NCBI RefSeq assembly: GCF_002217285.1
Contig: NZ_MUGW01000017.1
Coordinates: forward strand, 48,546 to 112,545
Direction: 5' to 3'
Source of the DNA: Flavobacterium hercynium
GTDB taxonomy: Bacteria; Bacteroidota; Bacteroidia; Flavobacteriales; Flavobacteriaceae
DNA length: 64,000 bases
Made by a program: the position numbers and the translations under genes. The notes below the pieces were generated by a model. It was not told the origin of the DNA and ran no database searches. It saw only the letters and a list, made by a program, of their open reading frames with translations. Below, in pieces: positions 53,998-62,604 of the stretch; positions within the stretch are counted from its first letter, which is position 1; the number at the start of each line of letters is the position of its first letter.

Positions 53998-54054
53998 TTT
54001 TATTTGGAATTTTTTTGGTAGGATTTTATAACGTGAAAAAATCCTGAATTAAAA

Positions 54055-54540
54055 TTAACTGGTTGGTATTACGCCAAAAGCAAATACTCTTGCAGGATTA
54101 TCTTTCGCATATACTTTAACACCAACAAGATTACCATTTTTTTCTAATAATGTTATTATTGCTACAATAGAATAATAATCTCTCTCTCCCTGAAATACTA
54201 AATTTCCTTCGTAAGTTGAATTTACTACTCCTTGTTTATCTGTTGTTACAGACATTTTTCTTGGACCTAAAAATTCAGCAGTGCTATAGGTAGCCTTATC
54301 AGCAAATTTAGCTTTTCCTTCGCAAAGATCAGACAAAAAATCATAGTTGCCTATTCGTAATCGACCTTCTGGTTCATTAGAATTACTTGAAAAAACAATT
54401 TTTCCTTTATATGAATAGTCAGTCCATTCTTCTGATTCGCCATAATACGCTTTGTTTACTACTGAGGTTTTTACACCTGTTTGTGCATAACTGGTGCCGA
54501 AGGCAAGAAATAATAAAATAAGAGCGTAGAAATTCTTCAT
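54055..54540 (-). CDS. Exported protein of unknown function
   Basis: The 161-residue protein has a signal peptide (FYALILLFLAFGTSYAQ) and a beta-rich mature part. It includes YKGKIVFSSNSNEPEGRLRIG and YEGNLVFQGERDYYSIVAIITLLEKNG. No family is recognised. The 215-base gap upstream of it shows no gene. Confidence 0.65.
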   Translation of the reverse strand: MKNFYALILLFLAFGTSYAQTGVKTSVVNKAYYGESEEWTDYSYKGKIVFSSNSNEPEGRLRIGNYDFLSDLCEGKAKFADKATYSTAEFLGPRKMSVTTDKQGVVNSTYEGNLVFQGERDYYSIVAIITLLEKNGNLVGVKVYAKDNPARVFAFGVIPTS

Positions 54541-54755
54541 AAGTTTAAGATTTTAGAGGTTATGTCGCAAATTTAAGTTAAATATGTAACAATATCCCAA
54601 CTATATCTCTTAAATCTTTGTATTATTTTTTGTGAAAATCGCAAAAAGCAATCGATTTTTAATTGATTTTTGAATTATTCTGAAATAAAACACAATACAG
54701 GTTAATATTCTTGTTAAAACATGCTTGAAAGAAAATCTAAGTAAATATTATCACA

Positions 54756-54995
54756 TTACATGATATTTACTACAGTTTCTATCTGAGGTGCGTATTTTTT
54801 AATAGTGGTTTCAACACCAGCTTTTAATGTCATCTGATTTACACTGCAGCTAATGCATGCTCCTTCAAGACGCACTTTGACATGTTTGTCATCATCTATT
54901 GAAATAAGCGTAATGTCTCCACCGTCAGAATTTAAAAAAGGTCTGATTTCGTCTAGAGCCAATAATACGTTGCTTGTTAATTCTTCTGTTGTCAT
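54756..54995 (-). CDS. NifU C-terminal domain protein (iron-sulfur carrier)
   Basis: The 79-residue protein is a stand-alone Nfu domain: ALDEIRPFLNSDGGDITLISID near the start and the CxxC in LEGACISCSVNQMTLKAG. It transiently holds an iron-sulfur cluster for transfer to target proteins. It lies immediately downstream of the Mrp gene on the same strand. Confidence 0.93.
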   Translation of the reverse strand: MTTEELTSNVLLALDEIRPFLNSDGGDITLISIDDDKHVKVRLEGACISCSVNQMTLKAGVETTIKKYAPQIETVVNIM

Positions 54996-55009
54996 AATAT
55001 TTAATGTAT

Positions 55010-55106
55010 CAATGAGAATTAGATAATTAGAGAATGTGTCAATTAGAAAGTTAAATTACCTAATTAAGTCATTTTCTAATTATCTAATTGCCTCAATTAT
55101 CTAATT
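55010..55106. repeat. AT-rich inverted repeat (TTAGATAATTAGA / TCTAATTATCTAA)
   Basis: The Nfu-Mrp gap holds ATTAGATAATTAGAGAATG-like units and inverted copies CATTTTCTAATTATCTAAT. It is another member of the intergenic repeat class seen at 24830 and 47110. Confidence 0.65.
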
Positions 55107-56232
55107 ATTTTTTTACCGCTGAACAACCTGCCATAGTTGTAATTTTAATAGCTTCTGTAGCCGGTAAGCTTTCGTTTCTGTTTACAGTTTCCTGCACAAC
55201 GTTTCTGGTAATTTCTTCAAATACAGTCTCTATAACCGAAGCAGTTTGCAAAGCAGCAGGACGACCATAATCTCCGGCTTCACGAATAGATTGCACAATT
55301 GGAACTTCTCCTAAAAATGGAACATTTAAATCTTGAGCAAGGTTTTTTGCTCCTTCTTGTCCAAAGATATAATATTTGTTTTCAGGTAGCTCCTCTGGTG
55401 TAAAGTACGCCATGTTTTCAATGATTCCCAATACAGGCACATTGATATTATCCTGAAGGAACATAGCAACTCCTTTTTTAGCATCTGCCAAAGCAACTGC
55501 TTGTGGAGTACTCACAATCACAGCTCCGGTGATTGGTAATGATTGCATAATCGAAAGGTGAATATCTCCAGTTCCAGGAGGTAAATCGATTAACATAAAA
55601 TCTAATTCTCCCCAATCTGCATCAAAAATCATTTGGTTCAATGCTTTTCCAGCCATTGGACCTCTCCAGATTACAGCCTGACTTGGTGAAGTAAAGAATC
55701 CGATTGAAAGTATTTTGATTTCATAACTTTCAACAGGTTTCATTTTAGATTTTCCGTCAACTGTGATTGAAATTGGTTTTTCATTTTCAACATCAAACAT
55801 GATTGGCATAGAAGGTCCGTAGATATCGGCATCTAAAATACCAACAGAGAATCCCATTTTTGCAAGTGTTACAGCAAGGTTTGCGGTAACAGTAGATTTT
55901 CCTACTCCACCTTTTCCGGATGCAACTGCAATAATATTTTTAATTCCAGGAATAGCACGACCTTTTATTTCGTTCTTTTCAGGAGTTTCAACTTTAATGT
56001 TGACTTTTATTTTTGCGTCAGCTGATACTAGTTCAAGAATCGTTTTTTTAATATCATCTTCAGCTCTTTTTTTAATGTGCATTGCAGGCGTGTGTAAAAC
56101 TAAATCTACGACTACTTCATCACCAAATGTTAGTACATTGGCAACAGCACCACTTTCAACCATATTTTTTCCTTCGCCAGCTATAGTGATAGTCTCTAAA
56201 GCTTTAAGAATTTCTTTTCTATCTAATTTCAT
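55105..56232 (-). CDS. Mrp/NBP35-family iron-sulfur carrier ATPase
   Basis: The 375-residue protein has an N-terminal DUF59 domain (~1-90) and a ParA-like ATPase with the deviant Walker A VASGKGGVGKSTVTANLA. LIDLPPGTGDIHLSIMQ and VWRGPMAGKALNQM follow. The usual CxxC near the C-terminus, in E. coli-type Mrp just before the conserved IFG, is replaced by FTPEELPENKYYIFG with no Cys. The only late Cys is in MAGCSAVKK. It is cotranscribed with the Nfu-domain gene. Confidence 0.93.
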   Translation of the reverse strand: MKLDRKEILKALETITIAGEGKNMVESGAVANVLTFGDEVVVDLVLHTPAMHIKKRAEDDIKKTILELVSADAKIKVNIKVETPEKNEIKGRAIPGIKNIIAVASGKGGVGKSTVTANLAVTLAKMGFSVGILDADIYGPSMPIMFDVENEKPISITVDGKSKMKPVESYEIKILSIGFFTSPSQAVIWRGPMAGKALNQMIFDADWGELDFMLIDLPPGTGDIHLSIMQSLPITGAVIVSTPQAVALADAKKGVAMFLQDNINVPVLGIIENMAYFTPEELPENKYYIFGQEGAKNLAQDLNVPFLGEVPIVQSIREAGDYGRPAALQTASVIETVFEEITRNVVQETVNRNESLPATEAIKITTMAGCSAVKK

Positions 56233-56302
56233 TTTTATTGTAGTGTTTTATTGATGAAACTTGTTTTGAAGTATTATCTTTATTTAAACTCGTTTCGGAT
56301 TG

Positions 56303-56310
56303 CAAAGATA
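56303..56310 (-). promoter_or_regulatory. Putative -7 promoter element of Mrp gene
   Basis: TATCTTTG on the minus strand matches TAnnTTTG, 70 bases before the Mrp start; no clean -33 TTG. Confidence 0.35.
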
Positions 56311-56471
56311 ACAGTTTAAGTTCGGATTCTGATGCTTTTTGAATCGTATTTATCGATATAGAGATTATTCAAAATGATACTATTGGCTTTTTTATAAGAT
56401 CAGATTCTATAGAAAATAGGTTGCTCAGGGTTTTAAATTAAATAGGAAGGAAGTAAAAAGTTGGATTTTCC

Positions 56472-56513
56472 AAAAAAAAGAAACCCGCCAAAATCATAGT
56501 TCTGACGGGTTTT
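56472..56513 (-). terminator. Terminator of MacAB-like efflux operon
   Basis: Arms AAACCCG and CGGGTTT (56481-56487 with 56506-56512) lie after the permease stop on the minus strand and run into T residues. Confidence 0.75.
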
Positions 56514-56533
56514 AAAAAAAATGGTCTACAAGT

Positions 56534-58963
56534 TTATTCGTATTTTAAATATTTTAGAATATCAATTTTAGTTACCTGATAGGCTTTTGCTAAAACAATA
56601 ATCAAGGTTAGTATTATAAGAGAAACCAATGCAATGCCAAAAGGAACAGCAGAAATATTAATTCGGAATGCAAAATCTTCTAGCCATTTCTGTAATAAAA
56701 TATAAGCAGGAACAATACCGATTAAAAATCCCAAGACACAAAAAATAATATATTGTTTTGATAATTCTTTTAGTAAAGTATCTGTCTCTGCACCCAATGT
56801 TTTTCTAATTGCAATTTCTTTTAGTCTTCTTTCCATCGAAAATGATGCTAAAGCAAATAATCCAAAAACCGCAATGATGATCACAACAAGATTCAGAATA
56901 AAGAATAAGTTTTTTTGTTTTACCTGCTCTTCATAGGTTCTCGCAAATCCTTTATTTACAAATTCATAATCAAAAGGATAATCAGCATTGACATTTGCTG
57001 CCCAGTATTTTTTTAATCCGGCTAATGTTTCGGTTAAATTATTTGGCGAAACTTTTACAAGAACATTATTAAAGTTATTCCATTTTAATGTTTTAAGATT
57101 GATAAAAACCATTGGAGGTACTTTTTCATGCAATCCCACGATATTAAAATCCTTTACAACTCCCACAATTTTATATTTCAATGGACCATTTTCATTGCCC
57201 CAGCCCGATGTTATAATCGTATTAATTGGGTTTTTTAGGTTTAATGTTTTAACGAGCGTTTCATTCATCAACATATTACTTACCGTATCTGATGCAAATT
57301 CAGTCGATAGATCACGTCCTTGTACTATTTTGATTTTCATCATTTCAAGAAAACCAAAATCCATTTCAACATTTCTGGGCTGTACAAATATGCCATTGTG
57401 TTTAAATCCTGAACTAGAACTTGTGCTGCCGCCAAACGTACCAGCAAAGGCGGAAACATCCAGAACGCCGGGTATTTTTTTAATTTCTTGTTTGGCAACT
57501 GTATATTGCTCTGTTCTCTTTTTTCGATCTGCTTTGTTAAACGGAATTGAGATTACCTGATCACCACTAAATCCAAGGTCTTTCTTCATCATATAATCAA
57601 CCTGAGAATTTACAATCAAAGCACCAATAATAAAGAAAGCTGCAATTCCGAATTGAAAGATAAGCATCGAATTTCGAATCCAGATACCGCTTTTGCTTCT
57701 CGAGAAATTTCCTTTTAAAACTTTTAGTGTTTCAAAATTTGAAATGTAAACAGCAGGGAAAATACCCGCAAAAATGATCACTAATCCAAAAATCATTATA
57801 AGCTGCAGGTAAAATTCACCCCCATTCATTGTCAATGTTTTGTTCAAAAAGTTACTGTAATACGGCAATGAAAACTCTACGATAGCAAGAGCAAACAAAA
57901 TAGCCAGAATTACAATTATAGCCGTTTCAAAGATAAATTGCGTTACAATTTGGTTTTTTGTAGCCCCAACAATTTTGCGAACCCCAACTTCTTTAGCACG
58001 TTTTATGGCAGATGCTGTTGCTAAATTGCTATAATTTACGACAGATAAAACAAGAATTAGGAGAGACAAACCTCCCATGATATACAACAACTTTAGGTTG
58101 CCGACACCTTCAGGATAATTACGTCCGGCTGAACTTTTGGTACCATGCAAACGAGATGTCTTTAACTGATCGAGAATAACCGTGATTTGTCCATTTTCTT
58201 TAATATGCTGTTCTACAGTCATACCGCTTTCTTTCGCATCCTTAACCGTTCTGTTTACAAAATTTACATTTTGCATTTTCTTTAAAACAACAGCAGCGCT
58301 GGCATCTTTTTTAATTTTTACCAGTAAACCATAATTAAAATTTCCCCACGCGTTTAAGTCGAATTCTCTTTTTACATTACTGAACACATAAGTCGGTTGT
58401 ATAGAAGAAGGTTTTATAATGCGATAAACAGACTTAATAGTATAATGGTCATTGTTGTATGAAATAGATTTTCCGATTGGATCTTCATTCTGAAAAAGCA
58501 ATTTTGCCTGTTCTTCCGAGATCGCAACACTATTTTTTTCTTTTAAAATATTTTTATTCGCACCTTTTAAAATCTCGAAAGGAAAAAAATCAAAGAAATT
58601 TTCATCGCTTCCCATAATATTTTTAGCCAGTACTTTTTTGTCCTGATATTTGATAACATCCTCATCGTACCACGTATTAAAGAAGCAGATGGATTCAATC
58701 TCAGGAATTGTTGCTTTACAGGTTTCTCCAAACGGAATCGAATTAGATGCCCAGGTATCGCCCGTAGAGCCAATTTTGTTAAGCGACATATAAATCCTTT
58801 CTTTATTCGGATTCCATTGGTCGTAAGCGTTTTCGTTGTTCCAATATAAGATCGCAAAAATTACGCTGGCAATCCCAATGCTCAATCCTAAAATATTTAG
58901 GAATGAAAAGAGTTTGCTTTGTTTTAAGTGATAAATAAATATTTTAAACCAGTTAGAAATCAT
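56534..58963 (-). CDS. ABC transporter permease, MacB/FtsX type
   Basis: The 809-residue protein has an N-terminal membrane helix (FSFLNILGLSIGIASVIFAI), a MacB-type periplasmic domain and FtsX domains near residues 290-410 and 690-800. The family repeat VNYSNLATASAIKRAKEVGVRKIVGATK recurs as SFSMERRLKEIAIRKTLGAE. It works with the ATPase at 59098 and the adaptor at 59853 to move substrate from periplasm outward or to signal. It is the last gene of the operon. Confidence 0.93.
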   Translation of the reverse strand: MISNWFKIFIYHLKQSKLFSFLNILGLSIGIASVIFAILYWNNENAYDQWNPNKERIYMSLNKIGSTGDTWASNSIPFGETCKATIPEIESICFFNTWYDEDVIKYQDKKVLAKNIMGSDENFFDFFPFEILKGANKNILKEKNSVAISEEQAKLLFQNEDPIGKSISYNNDHYTIKSVYRIIKPSSIQPTYVFSNVKREFDLNAWGNFNYGLLVKIKKDASAAVVLKKMQNVNFVNRTVKDAKESGMTVEQHIKENGQITVILDQLKTSRLHGTKSSAGRNYPEGVGNLKLLYIMGGLSLLILVLSVVNYSNLATASAIKRAKEVGVRKIVGATKNQIVTQFIFETAIIVILAILFALAIVEFSLPYYSNFLNKTLTMNGGEFYLQLIMIFGLVIIFAGIFPAVYISNFETLKVLKGNFSRSKSGIWIRNSMLIFQFGIAAFFIIGALIVNSQVDYMMKKDLGFSGDQVISIPFNKADRKKRTEQYTVAKQEIKKIPGVLDVSAFAGTFGGSTSSSSGFKHNGIFVQPRNVEMDFGFLEMMKIKIVQGRDLSTEFASDTVSNMLMNETLVKTLNLKNPINTIITSGWGNENGPLKYKIVGVVKDFNIVGLHEKVPPMVFINLKTLKWNNFNNVLVKVSPNNLTETLAGLKKYWAANVNADYPFDYEFVNKGFARTYEEQVKQKNLFFILNLVVIIIAVFGLFALASFSMERRLKEIAIRKTLGAETDTLLKELSKQYIIFCVLGFLIGIVPAYILLQKWLEDFAFRINISAVPFGIALVSLIILTLIIVLAKAYQVTKIDILKYLKYE

Positions 58964-59018
58964 GGCGTATTAGTTTAGTTATGGTTAGTTATTTTTTGGT
59001 TTTAAAGCTCATTTTACT

Positions 59019-59090
59019 TTAAAAAAGAGCAATAATATTGCAAACAAACCCTACCAGAGCCAAGATTGCAGTAATTATAAATTTGATCAT
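59019..59090 (-). CDS. Possible 23-residue membrane peptide between efflux ATPase and permease
   Basis: An ATG eight bases after the ATPase stop opens 23 codons that form a single hydrophobic helix (MIKFIITAILALVGFVCNII then ALF) and a TAA. The gap between the genes is 134 bases, unusual for this tight operon. Its composition fits a membrane micropeptide such as those that tune transporters. It is too short to be certain. Confidence 0.4.
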   Translation of the reverse strand: MIKFIITAILALVGFVCNIIALF

Positions 59091-59097
59091 TTTGTAA

Positions 59098-59805
59098 TTA
59101 TTTAGCGTCCATAAAAACATCAACGTTGCGTTGATTTAATTTTTCAGAAAGTATAATTCCGTCTTTCATGTGAATCGTCTTTTGAGAAAAAGAAGCATCA
59201 TAGTCAGAGTGGGTAACCATCAGGATCGTAGCTCCTTTTGCATGCAGATCAGTTAAAAGTTCCATAACCTCATTACCGTTTTTACTGTCCAGGTTTCCGG
59301 TTGGCTCATCGGCAAGGATAATCTTAGGATCGTTTACTAAAGCTCTTGCAACGGCAACCCTTTGTTGCTGACCACCCGAAAGTTGTTGTGGATAATGTTT
59401 CAAACGATGCGAAATATTCAATTTCTCCGCAATCGCTTCAATTTTTTGTTTTCTGTCCGCTGCTTTTACGTTGTTGTATAATAGTGGTAATTCGATATTA
59501 TCATAAACAGAAAGTTCGTCGATAAGGTTAAAATTCTGAAAAATGAATCCAATGTTTTCTTTACGAACCTGAGCTCTTCCTTTTTCTTTTAAATTGATCA
59601 TTTCCTGATCTAATAACTTATAGCTTCCCGTAGAACCACTGTCCAAAAGACCAATAATATTCAGCAATGTTGATTTTCCACATCCAGAAGGTCCCATAAT
59701 GGTAAGGAAATCTCCTTTTTTAATTTCTAATGAAATTCCGCTCAATGCAGCTGTTTCTACTTCTTCAGTTCTAAATACTTTGGTTAAATTTTGTATTGTT
59801 ATCAT
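59098..59805 (-). CDS. ABC transporter ATP-binding protein (MacB/LolD type)
   Basis: The 235-residue ATPase has Walker A GPSGCGKSTLL, Q-loop FIFQNFNLID, signature LSGGQQQRVAVARAL and Walker B IILADEPTGNLDS. The sequence class pairs with FtsX-type permeases. It lies between the adaptor and permease genes of the efflux operon. Confidence 0.95.
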   Translation of the reverse strand: MITIQNLTKVFRTEEVETAALSGISLEIKKGDFLTIMGPSGCGKSTLLNIIGLLDSGSTGSYKLLDQEMINLKEKGRAQVRKENIGFIFQNFNLIDELSVYDNIELPLLYNNVKAADRKQKIEAIAEKLNISHRLKHYPQQLSGGQQQRVAVARALVNDPKIILADEPTGNLDSKNGNEVMELLTDLHAKGATILMVTHSDYDASFSQKTIHMKDGIILSEKLNQRNVDVFMDAK

Positions 59806-59852
59806 AATTTTTAAGAATTAGTGTTGTTATCGTTTTTTGATTGATGATTGTT

Positions 59853-61100
59853 TTACTGGGGATTATTAATTGATAATTCTTCAATGTCTTTATAGTCTGT
59901 GTAAGAAGAGGTAATAACAGATTCTCCTTCTTTTAATCCGTCTAATACTTCGTAATATGATGGATTTTCTCTTCCTAATTTTATATTTCTTCTTTCGGCT
60001 TTATTTCCTTTTACCACAAAGATCCATTTTCCGCCTGTTTCCTGATTGAATACTCCTTTTGAAAGTACCAATATTTTATTTCTTTCAGATAAAACCAGTT
60101 TCACACCAAAGCTTAAACCATCCTGTAATACGATTTCTTCTTTTGAAGTAAAAGCCAATTCTACCGTAAAACGCCCGCTTTTTACTTCCGGAATTACTTT
60201 GGTAACCAATACTTCAAGCGTTTTTCCTTTAAATTCAACCTGACCTTTCAAACCTTCACGAATTTTTTCTAAATAGAATTCATCAACTTCTGCTGCTAGT
60301 TTGTATCCTTTTTTAGAATCGATTTTTCCAATACTTGCTCCTGCCTGAAATGTTTTTCCTAATACCGGCTCAAAAGAAGTCAATCTTCCGCTTTCCGGAG
60401 CAGTAATCAAAAAGTTCTTTTTGTTGTTTCTTAAAATCTCCAGACTTTTTTCCATTGTCTGAATCGAACGGTTGATTTGAGAAATCTGCAATTGATTCGA
60501 TTGTTTTTCTTTTTGAATGCTTTGCTGAATTGTTTTTTTACGTTCCTCCTGAAAACGAAGACTTTCCTTAAACGTATTCCAGTCATTTTTAGAAATTACA
60601 TCCTTCTCGAATAATTTAGAGTTCATGTCATATAATCTTTTAGCATCGTTATAATCATGCTCGATTAACACATAATCTTTAGTCATATTCAACTCCTGAT
60701 TTCTGATGTTCAATTTTCCGGTATTCAGATTATTGATTTGCTCAATGATAGCCGTTTCCTGTGTTAGATAATTTAGTTCTGTATTAGGATTGTACAAACG
60801 AGCCAAAGATTGTCCTTTGGTAACCATTGCACCATTTTCGACAAAAATCTCTTTCACAGATCCTCCTTCGGTAACATTTACCAGCATTACGTTCAACGGT
60901 TCAACTTTCGCCTGAAAGACAACGAAGTCTTCAAAAAAGTCTGTTTCTACTTTTTGAATCGAAAGTTCATCTGCTTTTACATTCAGACTTCTTTTAGAAT
61001 TGAAAGAAAAAAAGAGAATTGTGCTCAATACTAAAAAAACTCCAATTGCTATTGTGAGATATCTAAATTTTCTATTTTTACGAGGAATTGCTTTGTCCAT
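59853..61100 (-). CDS. Efflux periplasmic adaptor (MacA/HlyD-like)
   Basis: The 415-residue protein has a single N-terminal membrane helix (YLTIAIGVFLVLSTILFF). The first lipoyl half is VNVTEGGSVKEIFVENGAMV, a coiled-coil hairpin spans ~115-235, and the second lipoyl half is ITAPESGRLTSFEPVLGKTF. The C-terminal membrane-proximal domain ends KLGRENPSYYEVLDGLKEGESVI. It is the first gene of the efflux operon, with a sigma-54 promoter in front. Confidence 0.92.
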   Translation of the reverse strand: MDKAIPRKNRKFRYLTIAIGVFLVLSTILFFSFNSKRSLNVKADELSIQKVETDFFEDFVVFQAKVEPLNVMLVNVTEGGSVKEIFVENGAMVTKGQSLARLYNPNTELNYLTQETAIIEQINNLNTGKLNIRNQELNMTKDYVLIEHDYNDAKRLYDMNSKLFEKDVISKNDWNTFKESLRFQEERKKTIQQSIQKEKQSNQLQISQINRSIQTMEKSLEILRNNKKNFLITAPESGRLTSFEPVLGKTFQAGASIGKIDSKKGYKLAAEVDEFYLEKIREGLKGQVEFKGKTLEVLVTKVIPEVKSGRFTVELAFTSKEEIVLQDGLSFGVKLVLSERNKILVLSKGVFNQETGGKWIFVVKGNKAERRNIKLGRENPSYYEVLDGLKEGESVITSSYTDYKDIEELSINNPQ

Positions 61101-61126
61101 TTCTTTAATAATTTACTGATCAATAG

Positions 61127-61141
61127 GTAAATACTGTGCCA
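61127..61141 (-). promoter_or_regulatory. Sigma-54 (-24/-12) promoter of efflux operon
   Basis: On the minus strand TGGCAC-N5-TTAC matches the -24/-12 consensus TGGCAC-N5-TTGC with one change in the -12 box. It lies 27-41 bases before the adaptor start. The adjacent, divergent gene encodes an NtrC-family activator. Confidence 0.72.
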
Positions 61142-61205
61142 TAAAATTCATTTTTTATAAAGCATTGATTTTAAAGAGGATTTGAAAACAGACCCAAAAC
61201 AAGAG

Positions 61206-61236
61206 TGTTCGATAATGAACAGTTGACCGTTCGATA
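61206..61236. promoter_or_regulatory. Putative binding sites for the NtrC-family regulator
   Basis: GTTCGAT occurs twice in direct orientation at 61207-61213 and 61229-61235, 22 bases (two helical turns) apart. The first copy belongs to an inverted repeat TGTTC-N6-GAACA (61206-61221). The sites lie about 65-95 bases upstream of the -24 box, the usual enhancer distance. Confidence 0.5.
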
Positions 61237-61255
61237 TCGTACAAAAAAAGACCAC

Positions 61256-62602
61256 ATGAGAAAAAAACAAGCCCAGATTTTAGTTGTTGACGATCAGGAA
61301 GAAATTCTTTTTTCGGCAAAAATGATTCTCAAAAAACATTTTGAAAACATTTTCACAGAAAATAATCCTAAGAAAATCATTTCCATTTTGAGTGAAAATG
61401 AAATTAATGTGGTTTTATTGGATATGAATTACAGAATTGGGTTTGAAGATGGGCGCGAAGGAATTCATTGGCTCAAAGAAATCAAAACGCTTTCGCCTAA
61501 CACCATTGTGATTTTGATGACGGCTTACGGAAAAATCGAAACGGCTGTCGAAGGTATAAAAACAGGTGCTTTTGATTATGTTCTGAAGCCTTGGAACAAC
61601 GAAAAACTACTCGAAATAATTGACAGAGCGGTTGGGGAAAGCCGAAAAAACAGTAAAAAAGTTCCTGTCGAAACTATAGAGAAAAAATACTTTGTGGGTA
61701 ATTCACAAAAGATAAAACAAGCCTATTCTATCGCAGAGAAAGTAGCGAAAACAGCTGCTAATGTGTTGATTTTGGGCGAAAATGGAACTGGTAAATATGT
61801 ATTTGCTGAATTTATTCATCAAAATTCGACGAGACAAAATGAACCTTTTGTACATGTAGATTTAGGTTCTCTGAGTGATAATTTATTCGAAAGCGAGCTT
61901 TTTGGATATGCAAAAGGTGCTTTTACCGATGCTAAAACTGATACCGCAGGCAGATTCGAAACGGCACAAAACGGTACCATATTTCTCGATGAGATTGGTA
62001 ATATTCCGCTTCATCTTCAGGCAAAATTATTACATGTTTTACAAACCAAAACGCTGACACGATTGGGAGAAAGTAAACCTCGTCCGCTAAATGTCCGTGT
62101 AATTGCCGCTACCAATAGTGATATCAAAACCGAAGTAAAAAATAAAACTTTTCGAGAAGATTTGCTGTACCGCATTAATACAATGGAAATAAATTTGCCT
62201 CCGTTACGCGATCGAAAAGAAGATATTGTTCCGATGGCGCATTTTGTTTTAGATCAGATAGTAGAGAAATACGATCAGGGGAACTGGCATTTTGATGACA
62301 ATGTAGCACAATATTTAGAACGTTATCCCTGGAAAGGAAATGTTCGCGAGATGGAAAACAAAATTGAACGCGCCCTGATTTTAGCAGAGAACAACACAAT
62401 TTCATTAACCGATTTGGATATTCTTGATTTCGAAGAAATTCAGGAAAATGATGATAATCCGTTATCTGAATTAGAGAAAACGGCAATCGAAAAAACATTG
62501 CTGAAAAATCACGGAAATATCAGTAAAACTGCCGAAGAATTAGGCTTGTCAAGAGCGGCTTTGTACAGAAGAATTGAAAAATACGATCTTAAAAACAACT
62601 AA
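61256..62602 (+). CDS. NtrC-family sigma-54-dependent response regulator
   Basis: From ATG 61256 the 448-residue protein has a receiver (ILVVDDQEEI, phospho-Asp in VVLLDMNYRIG, Lys in VLKPWN). An AAA+ domain follows (Walker A GENGTGKY, ELFGYAKGAFTDAKTD, Walker B GTIFLDEIGNI) and a Fis-type HTH (NHGNISKTAEELGLSRAALYRRIEKY). GAFTGA, which contacts sigma-54, is GAFTDA here, a known variant. An upstream GTG at 61205 would run over the probable enhancer sites, so the ATG is chosen. It should activate the efflux operon. Confidence 0.93.
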   Translation: MRKKQAQILVVDDQEEILFSAKMILKKHFENIFTENNPKKIISILSENEINVVLLDMNYRIGFEDGREGIHWLKEIKTLSPNTIVILMTAYGKIETAVEGIKTGAFDYVLKPWNNEKLLEIIDRAVGESRKNSKKVPVETIEKKYFVGNSQKIKQAYSIAEKVAKTAANVLILGENGTGKYVFAEFIHQNSTRQNEPFVHVDLGSLSDNLFESELFGYAKGAFTDAKTDTAGRFETAQNGTIFLDEIGNIPLHLQAKLLHVLQTKTLTRLGESKPRPLNVRVIAATNSDIKTEVKNKTFREDLLYRINTMEINLPPLRDRKEDIVPMAHFVLDQIVEKYDQGNWHFDDNVAQYLERYPWKGNVREMENKIERALILAENNTISLTDLDILDFEEIQENDDNPLSELEKTAIEKTLLKNHGNISKTAEELGLSRAALYRRIEKYDLKNN

Positions 62603-62604
62603 TA

